From contig CAMIIP010000014.1 in assembly GCA_946222285.1 (NCBI GenBank), forward strand, positions 1 to 43,245: a DNA stretch of 43,245 bases, in the 5' to 3' direction. A program made the position numbers and the translations under genes. The notes beneath the pieces are model-generated. The model searched no databases. It was not told the origin of the DNA and worked only from the letters and a program-made list of their open reading frames with translations. This stretch comes from an uncultured Rothia sp. Lineage in GTDB: Bacteria > Actinomycetota > Actinomycetes > Actinomycetales > Micrococcaceae. Shown piece by piece: positions 9,162 to 17,861 of this stretch; within the stretch, counting starts at the first letter, position 1; the number at the start of each line of letters is the position of its first letter.

Positions 9162-9806
9162 ATGAAAGAGAGCACCATGGGCTTTGTATGCAAGGGACGG
9201 TTTGTGCTGGAACCGGCAGGAGCCGACGACGCCGAGAAATACGTTGACCTTCTCCACAACTGCATGGAAGAAACCTACGCTCCCATAGCCGATCCTGGAT
9301 TTATGCTCCGTCGCAGAGCTGGTCGCAATGAATCAATCGAAGAATTCGCAGAAGAAATCTCTCACCCCGGAGTACGCTGCTTTCTCGCCTATGAAGTCCC
9401 CGGTTGGACATCGGAAGGCGGGCTTTCTTGCACAGTTAGCGCTGAGATTGACTGGGAGAAACCGGTCGGTCTGGCGCTATCGGTTCTCGGTCCGCAAGAG
9501 TGGGAATCGGAGATGCCCGTTAAACCCGTAGCGCCGGGAACTCGCGATTTGGATCAGCTTTACACCCGCGCGTCCACCCACGGAACAGGACTGGGGGTGG
9601 CGCTGATGCGAGCGGTGCTGCCCGATGAGGAACCCGCCTACCTCTGGTATATCCGAGGTAATGAGCGCGCTAAGCGATTCTACGAGAAGCACGGTTTCAC
9701 AGATGAGGGTATTTTCGGCGAATGCGGCGGAAGCTGGGCGGTGCCCGACGACGAGCCCGGCGAAGCGCTCTGGACGGGGCGGATGTTCCGCGGGATTGAG
9801 GTTTAG
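9162..9806 (+). CDS. GNAT family N-acetyltransferase
   Basis: A 214-residue protein with a C-terminal GNAT core: STHGTGLGVALMRAVL (acetyl-CoA loop) and LWYIRGNERAKRFYEKHGFTDEG. The central region SAEIDWEKPVGLALSVLGP precedes the core. Two starts are possible. ATG 9162 has no ribosome-binding site, whereas ATG 9177 has GAAAGAGAG just upstream and may be the real one. Substrate unknown. It is divergent from the spermidine-synthase-like gene with a very short shared promoter region. Confidence 0.8.
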   Translation: MKESTMGFVCKGRFVLEPAGADDAEKYVDLLHNCMEETYAPIADPGFMLRRRAGRNESIEEFAEEISHPGVRCFLAYEVPGWTSEGGLSCTVSAEIDWEKPVGLALSVLGPQEWESEMPVKPVAPGTRDLDQLYTRASTHGTGLGVALMRAVLPDEEPAYLWYIRGNERAKRFYEKHGFTDEGIFGECGGSWAVPDDEPGEALWTGRMFRGIEV

Positions 9807-9815
9807 AATCCAAAA

Positions 9816-9886
9816 GAGTTTGTACCGTAAAGGTTCCTAAATACCGTAATTGAGACGGTACTGGTGAACCATCGCGGTACAAACTC
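9816..9886. terminator. Nested inverted repeat with GTTTGTACCG arms
   Basis: Outer arms GAGTTTGTACCG (9816-9827) and CGGTACAAACTC (9875-9886) enclose two further pairs: GGTTC/GAACC (9832-9836, 9866-9870) and TACCGT/ACGGTA (9842-9847, 9855-9860). It lies between the converging GNAT and toxin genes, so a bidirectional terminator is likely. Confidence 0.65.
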
Positions 9887-9895
9887 GCAGACAGT

Positions 9896-10216
9896 TTATT
9901 CGTTTCCCGAAAGAGCCATATGTAGGTCAAAGGCTAGTACAACCGCACGAGCTAACTGTTTTTCTTGCTCCACGGTCAGATAGCCAACGGTTCTACCCAG
10001 TGTAGAAACAGGTATGGTCAGCGTATTGTCGATAGAGGCAGCGCACTCGTGGTCAAGTCCATTGCGAGCATCAAGTAAGACCTCACTCGAAAGACCTTTA
10101 ACCGTAGAAGTAATAGGTGCAACCGTCACTTTCGACATTGCAAAACGGGTAGGTTCACGAGTAAGAACAAGAACCGGGCGAGTTTTATCTAAGTGAGCCA
10201 GGCAGATTTCGCGCAT
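9896..10216 (-). CDS. MazF/PemK-like type II toxin (endoribonuclease)
   Basis: A 106-residue protein of MazF/PemK size and pattern: an N-terminal CLAHLDKTRPVLVLTRE strand pair, then KVTVAPITSTVKGL and the conserved LDHECAASIDNTLTIP segment. Such toxins cleave mRNA at short sites when their antitoxin is degraded. The start codon shares one base with the stop of the upstream ribbon-helix-helix gene (TGATG at 10218-10214), giving tight translational coupling typical of toxin-antitoxin pairs. A glycine-rich MazF start (RGDI-type) is not obvious, but the family fit is otherwise good. Confidence 0.8.
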   Translation of the reverse strand: MREICLAHLDKTRPVLVLTREPTRFAMSKVTVAPITSTVKGLSSEVLLDARNGLDHECAASIDNTLTIPVSTLGRTVGYLTVEQEKQLARAVVLAFDLHMALSGNE

Positions 10217-10449
10217 CAGTCTTCAACAACGGTTTGTTGAGCTGTCCAGGTAACGAGGTCATCGAGGTCATCCGCTGTCCCCACTTCTTCGAGAATACGA
10301 GCATCTTCTAAAGCTGCCTGACGACGTCGTTGGGCTTCGAGGGCTTCCGCCACAATGGCGGCGCGGCTAGGGGCGACACCTTCAGCTATTTTCGTATCTA
10401 GAAATTGCACTAAATCATCGGGTAGTCGGACGGCGATTTGAGTAGTCAT
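10216..10449 (-). CDS. Ribbon-helix-helix antitoxin
   Basis: A 77-residue protein beginning TTQIAVRLPDDLVQFLDTKI, the beta strand and first helix of a ribbon-helix-helix DNA-binding domain, then GVAPSRAAIVAEALEAQRRR. The acidic C-terminal half would be the toxin-binding tail. The gene comes first in the pair, as is usual. An inverted repeat at 10458-10474 just before the start is a likely autoregulatory operator. Confidence 0.85.
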   Translation of the reverse strand: MTTQIAVRLPDDLVQFLDTKIAEGVAPSRAAIVAEALEAQRRRQAALEDARILEEVGTADDLDDLVTWTAQQTVVED

Positions 10450-10457
10450 ATTCTCAC

Positions 10458-10474
10458 AATACCAATTCGGTATT
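10458..10474. promoter_or_regulatory. Candidate toxin-antitoxin operator
   Basis: AATACC-AATTC-GGTATT is a 6-bp perfect inverted repeat with a 5-base spacer, 9 bases upstream of the antitoxin start codon. Ribbon-helix-helix antitoxins commonly bind such short palindromes to repress their own operon. The regulatory role is inferred from position and symmetry. Confidence 0.55.
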
Positions 10475-10490
10475 CATCTGAGAAGCAAAA

Positions 10491-10559
10491 AGTTTGTACC
10501 AGATTTGTGTAATTAGACCAGATTAAACCTGGTCAGAATGAACAAATCTGGTACAAACT
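10491..10559. terminator. 18-bp perfect inverted repeat with inner hairpin
   Basis: AGTTTGTACCAGATTTGT (10491-10508) pairs exactly with 10542-10559. The loop contains a second hairpin, GACCAG/CTGGTC (10516-10521, 10529-10534). It lies just after the thiamine-binding gene (minus strand) and before the toxin-antitoxin promoter, so it probably terminates 10883-10575 transcription. Confidence 0.65.
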
Positions 10560-10574
10560 CCCGGCCATCTGACT

Positions 10575-10883
10575 TTATCGCTCGTCCAGCGCCTTATTGA
10601 GTCGCTCAACCTTGCCGGTAATCTCACCGGAATCGTGACCGGGGCGGATATCAGCCTTCAAAACCAAGGAAACACGCGGACCGTGCTTCGCAACAGCTAA
10701 GGTGGCACGCTTGATAACGTCCATGCACTCGTCCCAGTCACCCTCAATAGTGGTGAACATGGAATTGGTCTCGTTGGGCAGACCGGAATCTTGAACAATC
10801 CTTACGGCATCAGCAACTGCTTTGTGTACTGAACCGTCTTCGGGACCGCCGCCTGTAGGGGCAATAGAAAATGCAAACAACAT
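10575..10883 (-). CDS. Thiamine-binding protein, MTH1187/YqgV (DUF77) family
   Basis: The 102-residue protein has the MTH1187 ferredoxin-like pattern: MLFAFSIAPTGG at the start, SVHKAVADAVRIVQDSGL, ETNSMFTTIEGDWDECMDVIKRA and the last strand PRVSLVLKADIRPG. The family is full length at about 100 residues, and members bind thiamine or related compounds, but a physiological role here is unproven. It is divergent from pta. Confidence 0.8.
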   Translation of the reverse strand: MLFAFSIAPTGGGPEDGSVHKAVADAVRIVQDSGLPNETNSMFTTIEGDWDECMDVIKRATLAVAKHGPRVSLVLKADIRPGHDSGEITGKVERLNKALDER

Positions 10884-11090
10884 ACCTTAAGCCTACCCGC
10901 TTAACCTTCCCTAGCCACAGGGGATAAAGCCAAAATTCCACTCAAATACCATTGTGAGTTCCCGAACATACCGGCACGTAGAGTATCGAACACCCCACCA
11001 AAACACATAAAATCACAAGTGTAGCCACGGCTAAATGCCGCGCCACCCACGCACAGCTGGGTGCCAGCCGAGAGATAAGTTGAAACTCAT

Positions 11091-13199
11091 ATGACGACCG
11101 GTATCTACCTTTCAGCAATGACTCAAGATTCGGGCAAGTCCCTGGTTGCTCTGGGTCTGGCAGATTCCCTTATTAAGCAGACTGACCGCGTAGGTTACTT
11201 CCGCACCATCTTCAAGGGTGTTTCTGAAGATCAGGATCCCATGATTCAGCTCATCCGCCGCAACTTCGGTCTCACCGCTTTTCAGGCTCGCGGTGGTATT
11301 TCGTTGGATCGTTGCCGGGAACTTCTGGCTCAGGGTCAGCATGATGAGATGTCTTCCACCATGGTCTCTATCTATTCGGACATGGCAGATAATTGCGACG
11401 TCATCATCGTTGATGGCACTGACCTTCTCGCGCATAACGCTGCTACCGTTGAGTTTGACCTCAACGCCCAGTTCGCCCGCGACCTTGGCGTCCCCGTCGT
11501 CGCTGTGATCGGCGCACAGAACTCCAGTGTGGACGACGCTGTGAACGCAGTAGACGTTGCCCGCACCGAACTCACCGGCGCCAAGGTAGATATTATGGCG
11601 CTCATCGTCAACCGTTGTGCCCCCGCTTACCGCGAAGAATTGCTGGACTCAGTCAAGCGCGGTCCTTCTCAGCGCCCCGTCTACGTCATCCCCGAAATTC
11701 CCGAGCTTGGCGTCCCTTCTGTCAGCGAAGTGGTAGACGCGCTAGAGCTGAATTCTGAGGGAGTGAGCGGCGATAACCTTAACCGTGATATTCACGACAT
11801 GAAAATCGCCGCCATGAACGTGAGTAACTTCCTCGATCAGTTCGCAGACGGCGATTTCGTGATTGTGCCCGGTGACCGCACCGACGTCGTCGTCGCTTCC
11901 CTCGCTTCGGCTCTTTCACCCAGCTTCCCTGCGCCTTCTGGCATGTTGCTCACCGGCGGTTTTGAGACTATCTCCGGTTCGGTGATTGGTTCGTTGATTG
12001 AAGGTTCACCTTTCCCCGTTTTCAACACCGATCTCGATACTTTCAAGGCCGGGCGCGCGGTTTCCCGTGTGACCAGCTCTATCTCCAACGGCAACCCCCG
12101 AAAGGTAGCGGCAGCTCTGGGTGAGTGGTCACGCTCGGTTGATGCTGGTGAACTGCTCGAACGCATGGAATTAGAGCGCCCCGCATCCATGACTCCGCTG
12201 CGTTTCTTGCACAACCTGATTGAAAAGGCACGCGCAGACCGCCGCACCATCGTCCTTCCCGAGGGCTACGACGTGCGTATCCTCCGTGCCGCAGAAATCA
12301 TCGCCCGCCGCGACTTCTGCAACCTGGTACTGCTCGGCAACCCCGAAAAGATTGCCGAAATCTGCCAGAATGAAGGCATCACCCTGCCTCAAGGTGAAGA
12401 GGGCAAGTCCACCATCGAAATCATCGATCTCGATAACAATGAGTACATCGAAGATTTCGCACAAACCTACGCTGAATTGCGCGCTCACAAGGGCATCACC
12501 ATCGAGGCAGCTCGCGCTCGTATGCACGATGACCCCTCCTACTTTGGCACCATGCTCGTTTACAAGGGCATCGTGGACGGCATGGTTTCAGGTGCAGTGA
12601 ACACTACCGCCAACACCATCCGCCCCTCACTGGAATTCGTGAAGACCCGCCCCGGCGTCAAGATTGTTTCTTCAGTCTTCCTCATGCTCATGGAAGACCG
12701 CGTGCTGGTCTTTGGCGACTGCGCAGTGAATCCCAATCCCAACGCAGAACAGCTGGCAGACATCGCACGAGCTTCTGCTGAGACCGCTCGTCAGTTCGGC
12801 GTTGACCCCAAGGTCGCCATGCTCTCCTACTCCACCGGATCCTCGGGAGCCGGTGCAGATGTAGAAGTAGTACGTGAAGCAACCGAAATCATCAAGGCAG
12901 ACGAACACGACTTCGCCGTAGAAGGTCCCATCCAGTTCGATGCCGCTTCCAACATGGATATCGCGTCCTCCAAGATGCCTGACTCCGAGGTAGCTGGCAA
13001 GGCATCGGTCTTCATCTTCCCCGACCTCAACACCGGCAACAACACCTACAAGGCAGTACAGCAAACCTCCGGCGCAGTAGCCGTCGGACCGGTTCTGCAG
13101 GGTCTGCGCAAACCGGTCAATGACCTCTCACGCGGCTGCACCGTTGATGACATCATCAATACCGTGGCGATTACGGCGATCCAGGCACAGACCCTTTAG
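11091..13199 (+). CDS. pta: Phosphate acetyltransferase
   Basis: The 702-residue long-form Pta interconverts acetyl-CoA and acetyl phosphate. An N-terminal P-loop-like domain (about 1-210, AMTQDSGKSLVALGLADSL) precedes a DRTGG domain (about 215-330) and the catalytic PTA domain (about 375-702), with VLPEGYDVRILRAAEII, GTMLVYKGIVDGMVSGAVNT and SYSTGSSGAGADVEVV. The protein is full length for this multidomain type. It is followed by ackA after a 218-base gap containing a strong hairpin, so the two form the acetate overflow and substrate-level ATP pathway. The upstream ribosome-binding site is weak (GAGAGATAAG). Confidence 0.95.
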   Translation: MTTGIYLSAMTQDSGKSLVALGLADSLIKQTDRVGYFRTIFKGVSEDQDPMIQLIRRNFGLTAFQARGGISLDRCRELLAQGQHDEMSSTMVSIYSDMADNCDVIIVDGTDLLAHNAATVEFDLNAQFARDLGVPVVAVIGAQNSSVDDAVNAVDVARTELTGAKVDIMALIVNRCAPAYREELLDSVKRGPSQRPVYVIPEIPELGVPSVSEVVDALELNSEGVSGDNLNRDIHDMKIAAMNVSNFLDQFADGDFVIVPGDRTDVVVASLASALSPSFPAPSGMLLTGGFETISGSVIGSLIEGSPFPVFNTDLDTFKAGRAVSRVTSSISNGNPRKVAAALGEWSRSVDAGELLERMELERPASMTPLRFLHNLIEKARADRRTIVLPEGYDVRILRAAEIIARRDFCNLVLLGNPEKIAEICQNEGITLPQGEEGKSTIEIIDLDNNEYIEDFAQTYAELRAHKGITIEAARARMHDDPSYFGTMLVYKGIVDGMVSGAVNTTANTIRPSLEFVKTRPGVKIVSSVFLMLMEDRVLVFGDCAVNPNPNAEQLADIARASAETARQFGVDPKVAMLSYSTGSSGAGADVEVVREATEIIKADEHDFAVEGPIQFDAASNMDIASSKMPDSEVAGKASVFIFPDLNTGNNTYKAVQQTSGAVAVGPVLQGLRKPVNDLSRGCTVDDIINTVAITAIQAQTL

Positions 13200-13267
13200 G
13201 ACGCGAGGGAGGACGACGGTGTGCGTGCGCACCTATGCAGCTTACTCAGCGAGGGGGTGCCCACCTC

Positions 13268-13305
13268 AGCATTTCTGAAGGCGCTGGGGCGCCTTGAGAA
13301 ATGCT
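13268..13305 (+). other. Intercistronic hairpin between pta and ackA
   Basis: AGCATTTCT-g-AAGGCGC pairs with GCGCCTT-g-AGAAATGCT across a 4-base loop, about 16 base pairs with one G-G mismatch. An outer pair, GCGAGGG/CCCTCGC, extends it further. There is no T-tract, so RNA processing, stabilisation or partial termination that sets the pta:ackA ratio is more likely than full termination. The mechanism is inferred. Confidence 0.5.
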
Positions 13306-13417
13306 TCGGAGGGAGCACTCCCTCGCCATGTTTCTCACGCAGGTGCCCAACCGCACAGCTAACCAACCCCCATCAGCCAAGATTTTCAGACAAACAAGAA
13401 AGTAAAGGAAACGATTC

Positions 13418-14557
13418 ATGCTAGTACTCGTTATCAACTGTGGCTCTTCTTCGGTGAAGTACCAGGTACGCGATACCGCCCTAGAAGGTGAGAACAACCA
13501 GGTTCTTGCCAAGGGTCTCATTGAGAATGTTGGAACCAAGATTCCCGATCATACTGCCGCTCTTGAAATTATGGCTCAGGAACTTGAGGCTCCCCTGCAC
13601 GGTAAAACCATTGACGCTATTGGTCACCGCGTGGTTCAGGGCGGCGACGTCTTCACTGAGCCCGTTCTCATCGATGAGCAGGTTCTGCAGCAGATCGACG
13701 ATCTTTCGCCTCTCGCTCCTCTGCATAACCCCGCGCACGTCCTCGGTATTAAGGCTGCGACCAAGACTTACCCGGGCGTACCTCAGGTGGCTGTTTTTGA
13801 TAACGCTTTCCACTCGACTATGCCGGAATATGTTTACCGGTATGCGGTTCCTGAAGAATTGGTAGAGAAGTACGGTGTGCGTCGCTACGGCGCTCATGGC
13901 ACCTCGCATGATTTTGTGACCGGTGTTGCCGCTGAATACCTCGGTGTTGAGCGCGATCAGTTCAACGCCGTGGTGGCTCACCTGGGTAACGGTGCCTCCA
14001 TCACCGCTGTTGAGGGTGGCAAGTGTCTGGATACTTCCATGGGTTACACCCCGCTGGCAGGTCTGGTAATGGGTACTCGCTCCGGCGACCTTGATCCTTC
14101 TATCATCACCAACCTGATGATGCGTGACCCCGAGCTCACCCCAGAGCGCATGGATCAGATGCTCAACAAAGAGTCGGGTCTCCTGGCTATCGCGGGCAAC
14201 AACGATATGCGCGCCGTCGTCGAAGCTATGGAATCCGGCGATGACCGCGCTCAGCTCGCACTGGATATGGCATCCTACCGTTTGGCTAAATACATTGGCG
14301 GCTACCACGTGGCTGTGGGCGGCATGCAGGCTCTCATCTTCACCGCAGGAATCGGTGAGAACTCCTCGTCTTTCCGTGAGCTCACCGTCAACCGCCTCGG
14401 TGCGCTGGGCATCAAGCTGGACGACGGCGCCAACCAGGTACGCAGCGACGAACCACACCTGATTTCCACCGAAGATTCAGCGATTCCCGTGCTCGTGGTT
14501 CCTACCAACGAGGAGAAGGCAATCGCTGAGGCAACCGAAGTGATTGTTACCGCCTAA
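13418..14557 (+). CDS. ackA: Acetate kinase
   Basis: The 379-residue enzyme converts acetyl phosphate and ADP to acetate and ATP. The acetate kinase signatures are present: VLVINCGSSSVKYQV at the start, RRYGAHGTSHDFV, and the C-terminal LIFTAGIGENSSSFRE. Other expected segments include AHLGNGASI and MGYTPLAGLVMGTRSGDLDP. The length is slightly shorter than the common 400 or so but contains all core motifs. An AAAGGAAACG site lies before the ATG. It forms a functional unit with pta. Confidence 0.96.
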   Translation: MLVLVINCGSSSVKYQVRDTALEGENNQVLAKGLIENVGTKIPDHTAALEIMAQELEAPLHGKTIDAIGHRVVQGGDVFTEPVLIDEQVLQQIDDLSPLAPLHNPAHVLGIKAATKTYPGVPQVAVFDNAFHSTMPEYVYRYAVPEELVEKYGVRRYGAHGTSHDFVTGVAAEYLGVERDQFNAVVAHLGNGASITAVEGGKCLDTSMGYTPLAGLVMGTRSGDLDPSIITNLMMRDPELTPERMDQMLNKESGLLAIAGNNDMRAVVEAMESGDDRAQLALDMASYRLAKYIGGYHVAVGGMQALIFTAGIGENSSSFRELTVNRLGALGIKLDDGANQVRSDEPHLISTEDSAIPVLVVPTNEEKAIAEATEVIVTA

Positions 14558-14640
14558 GTTAGACAGTTTTAAGGAATAAAGGGCCGTTGGGGGCTAAGCT
14601 GGTGTAGAAGAATCACTACCCACATCGTCAAGGACGGTTC

Positions 14641-16074
14641 ATGAGCGAAACCCACAACGGCCCTTCTGGCCCTCCACAGCATCCAGCTAACTCCGGAGAG
14701 AACGGGGTCTCCGGGCCGCAGCCTCCGTACAATCAGCAAGGTTCTCAGTATCCCCACGGTGCGCCCGGTTTGCAGCATCCCCTTCCCGATGATGTTTCTA
14801 AGGGCTGGCTTCCCGAAGATATGCGGCAGCACCCTATTTCGCCGCTTCCCGAGCCTAAGCTCTTTGGTTTTCAGAGCCTACTTCCCTTCAAATTCATCAA
14901 TTCCCTGCGGCATCCGGGCGAAATTCCCTGGTTACTGGCCGCCTATATGGTCACGCTTTTTGTGTATGTGGCGGGTGCTGTTTACCTGGTGTCTTCTTTT
15001 ATTTCCATGTTCACCAATGACTCTTACGTTTTTGCGCCCGGCGAGATCGTCCAGCAGCTTATCGTAATAGGTTTTTATCTGCCCTTGGCTGTTTTCTGGG
15101 CTCGTGCGATGAGATACGCGCAGCTTCGCCTGCTCGGTGTACGTATTACTCCCACCCAGTTTCCCGAGGCTTATCAGATGGTGGTAGACGCCGCTCGCTC
15201 AGCCGGTATGCGCCGCGTACCTGACGCTTACGTCGTCCTCGGCAATGGTCAGATTAATGCCTTTGCGTCCGGTCACGGTCACCGCCGTTTTATCGCAATT
15301 TTTTCTGACCTGTTTGAAGTAGGCGGTAAAGCGCGTAATCCGCAAGCGCTAAAGTTCATCATTGGGCACGAAGTGGGACATATTGCTGCGGGTCATGTGG
15401 GCTATTTCCGTCATATTTTTACCTCTTTCTTCCAGATGATTCCTTACCTGGGTTCCACACTTTCGCGTGCCCAGGAGTACACGGCGGATAATTTTGGTTT
15501 CCGCTTGGCTCCCGGTGGAGCTATGCAAACCATGGGGGTTTTGAGCGCCGGTAAGTACCTGGTTAACGAGGTCAATACTGACGAGCTAGCTAACCGCGCT
15601 GTCTATGAGGACGGTTTTTTCACCTGGCTTACTAACCTCAACCTCTCGCATCCGCCGACGACGTGGCGCGCTCACTCCCTGCGCGACCGTAGCGAACCGG
15701 GCCGATTGATTTGGCGTCCTAAATTTAATCCGCCCTACCCGCTATCTATGATTCCAGCGGCTGAGCCCGCTGCGGCCTGGGCAGACCCGCTACAGGCTAC
15801 CGATTTCATGTCTACCTATCCTGAGCGTCCCGACAACGATAACCACTTCGGCATTGTGGTTACCGATCAGAAGCCTCCAGCGCTAGAGCGCGACCGTCGC
15901 GTAGGCGATACGCTCTTTACCGGTTGGATCCCTCCGCAGATGCGTGGCTTCTGGAATAACAACAATGCAGGTTCCGGGCATGATGATTCTGCTAACGGAC
16001 AGAAATCGTCGTCGCAACAATCTCCACAAGAGCCTAGCCACTCTGTGCAGGAACAACAGCCCCCGCAAAGCTAA
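14641..16074 (+). CDS. M48 family membrane metalloprotease
   Basis: A 477-residue protein with a Pro/Gln/Gly-rich cytoplasmic-looking N-terminus (about 1-70) and at least two hydrophobic segments (about 97-120 and 138-158). The zinc motif HEVGH lies at residues 243-247 within IIGHEVGHIAAGH, and a downstream EYTADNFGFRLA provides the third zinc ligand, as in the M48/HtpX-type family. A proline/glutamine-rich low-complexity tail closes it. Such proteases act at the membrane in quality control. An AAGGACGG ribosome-binding site precedes the ATG, and ackA lies 83 bases upstream. Confidence 0.85.
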   Translation: MSETHNGPSGPPQHPANSGENGVSGPQPPYNQQGSQYPHGAPGLQHPLPDDVSKGWLPEDMRQHPISPLPEPKLFGFQSLLPFKFINSLRHPGEIPWLLAAYMVTLFVYVAGAVYLVSSFISMFTNDSYVFAPGEIVQQLIVIGFYLPLAVFWARAMRYAQLRLLGVRITPTQFPEAYQMVVDAARSAGMRRVPDAYVVLGNGQINAFASGHGHRRFIAIFSDLFEVGGKARNPQALKFIIGHEVGHIAAGHVGYFRHIFTSFFQMIPYLGSTLSRAQEYTADNFGFRLAPGGAMQTMGVLSAGKYLVNEVNTDELANRAVYEDGFFTWLTNLNLSHPPTTWRAHSLRDRSEPGRLIWRPKFNPPYPLSMIPAAEPAAAWADPLQATDFMSTYPERPDNDNHFGIVVTDQKPPALERDRRVGDTLFTGWIPPQMRGFWNNNNAGSGHDDSANGQKSSSQQSPQEPSHSVQEQQPPQS

Positions 16075-16088
16075 AATTCTCGCTCAAT

Positions 16089-16166
16089 AAAAAGTTCGTA
16101 CCAGCTAAACAACTCTGCACTAGATAAAAAACCAGTACAGTAACGGCTAGCTGGTACGAACTTTTT
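16089..16166. terminator. 19-bp perfect inverted repeat with GTTCGTACCAG arms
   Basis: AAAAAGTTCGTACCAGCTA (16089-16107) pairs exactly with 16148-16166, so both ends carry A/T runs as expected for a bidirectional terminator between the converging protease and PTS genes. The arm shares GTTYGTACC with the hairpins at 9816 and 10491. Confidence 0.75.
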
Positions 16167-16269
16167 ACTGCTCTCAAGATCTGGACGTCTACGTTGTTAC
16201 CGCTTACTGTGATATTTGGGGCATCATCAAAGAATTCTTAAAATAAACGTCTGATATATAAAGAAAAAA

Positions 16270-17835
16270 TTACTTCTCCAGGAGAGCAGGAGGAGTTGGC
16301 GCCCCCGCAGGAGGCGCCAATTTTGTGAACCTCTTCAACGGCCCCGTTTCACCAGACTTCAGCTTTGAACTTTCGTGAGCTAATGCAACTTTTGCTGGTG
16401 CAGGATCCCACCGTTTATCAACAGCTTTCTTTTGAACAACGATGGCAATCAATAAAATAGCAATACCAATAAGTGCAAGTATAGCTATCGAAACCGCCCC
16501 ACCAGGCTTAGCACCGTAACCAATCAGCATGCCAAACCATCCAAAGTCGGCATCGCCAAAAGTAGTATTGGCAGATCCAAAAGAACCGAGCACCTTCATT
16601 AAGAGTGCCGGTAAGAAAGTGATAATAAGACCATTGGCGAATGCACCAAAAATGGCGCCACGTCGTCCACCTGTAGCATTACCATAAACACCAGCGGCAC
16701 CGCCTGTGAAGAAGTGGGGAACCAAAACAGGAAGAATCAAGGCGAGCCCAAAAGCTGGACCGAAAACAGTGCCGAGAAGTAAGAGACCGATAAGTCCTCC
16801 AGTAAAGCTAAAAATAAACCCAATTAGCACCGCATTTTGAGCATAAGGGAATACGATGGGAGCATCCAGTGCAGGAATCGCGCCAGGAACCACTTTGGCT
16901 GCGATGCCTTGAAAGGCAGGAACAAGTTCACCTAAAATGGTTCGCACGCCAAAGAGAATAACAGCTACCGCAATACCAAATTGCAAACCCTGGGTAGCTG
17001 ACATCATGAAGTAATTACCAATATTCACTGATGCCCCTGAACCATCCGCCGTCGCAAATGCTGTGAAAGCAGTCTCTGACCCAGCACGTACAAGGTATAG
17101 CAAAGCAACGATAAGATACATCAGCACCATCGATAGCGCAGTTGCAACCATGGAATCACGCAAGAATCGAAGCCCATCAGGAACCTTGATTTCTTCGGTA
17201 GAACGACTCTTGCCTTTGGGATCAACAATTCGTCCCACCGCACCAGCAGCTACGTAGCCTGCAGTGCCAAAATGTCCGATAGCGATGGAATCATCGCCAG
17301 TCACTTTTCTCGTCCAAGGGTGAGCAAGAGCAGGTAAAGAAACCATCAAAATACCCAACAAAATGGCACCGAGAACCACAGTAATTCCACTGGTGATTCC
17401 TGCAGACATCAACACGATAGTAATCATAGTTGCCATAAAAAGAATGTGATGGCCTGTAAGAAAAACGTAACGCAGAGGCGTGAATCGTGCGAGAACCAAC
17501 GCCACAACAAACCCAAGAATCATCAACCAAGAAACCTGGGCACCATATTCTTGCTGGGCGATTCCAGCAATTGCTTCGTTCGTTGGCACCACTCCCTGAG
17601 CACCAAGTGCGCCCTGAATCATTGCACCTAATGGGCTCAACGATGCCACTACTAAAGTGGCACCTGCACCAATCAACATAAATCCAAGAGTTGCTTTGAC
17701 CGCGCCGCCAATTACTTGCCCAGCATTTTTGCGCAAAGCAAGCAGACCAATAGCGATGATAATACCAATCAGAAAAGCAGGAACCGACAGTATCTCGTTG
17801 ACGAGGAACTGAGCGATGCCAACTAAAACATCCAT
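16270..17835 (-). CDS. ulaA: PTS ascorbate-type IIC permease
   Basis: A roughly 520-residue polytopic protein of the UlaA/SgaT family: an N-terminal MDVLVGIAQFLVNEILSVPA, multiple hydrophobic segments, LTGHHILFMATMI, and conserved LVPHFFTGGAAGVYGNATGG. The start at 17835 is favoured over an upstream TTG at 17847 because GGAGAG sits five bases before it. The family forms the membrane channel of the L-ascorbate phosphotransferase system. It follows the IIA/IIB gene after 26 bases. Known ula catabolic genes were not seen nearby, so the sugar is uncertain. Confidence 0.85.
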   Translation of the reverse strand: MDVLVGIAQFLVNEILSVPAFLIGIIIAIGLLALRKNAGQVIGGAVKATLGFMLIGAGATLVVASLSPLGAMIQGALGAQGVVPTNEAIAGIAQQEYGAQVSWLMILGFVVALVLARFTPLRYVFLTGHHILFMATMITIVLMSAGITSGITVVLGAILLGILMVSLPALAHPWTRKVTGDDSIAIGHFGTAGYVAAGAVGRIVDPKGKSRSTEEIKVPDGLRFLRDSMVATALSMVLMYLIVALLYLVRAGSETAFTAFATADGSGASVNIGNYFMMSATQGLQFGIAVAVILFGVRTILGELVPAFQGIAAKVVPGAIPALDAPIVFPYAQNAVLIGFIFSFTGGLIGLLLLGTVFGPAFGLALILPVLVPHFFTGGAAGVYGNATGGRRGAIFGAFANGLIITFLPALLMKVLGSFGSANTTFGDADFGWFGMLIGYGAKPGGAVSIAILALIGIAILLIAIVVQKKAVDKRWDPAPAKVALAHESSKLKSGETGPLKRFTKLAPPAGAPTPPALLEK

Positions 17836-17861
17836 TGTTCTCTCCAATGTCTCAATATTTT

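Noticed and set aside
13221..13424. Open frame between pta and ackA
   Set aside because: It overlaps the start of ackA, has no clear ribosome-binding site, and runs through a strong hairpin. Better explained as a structured spacer.
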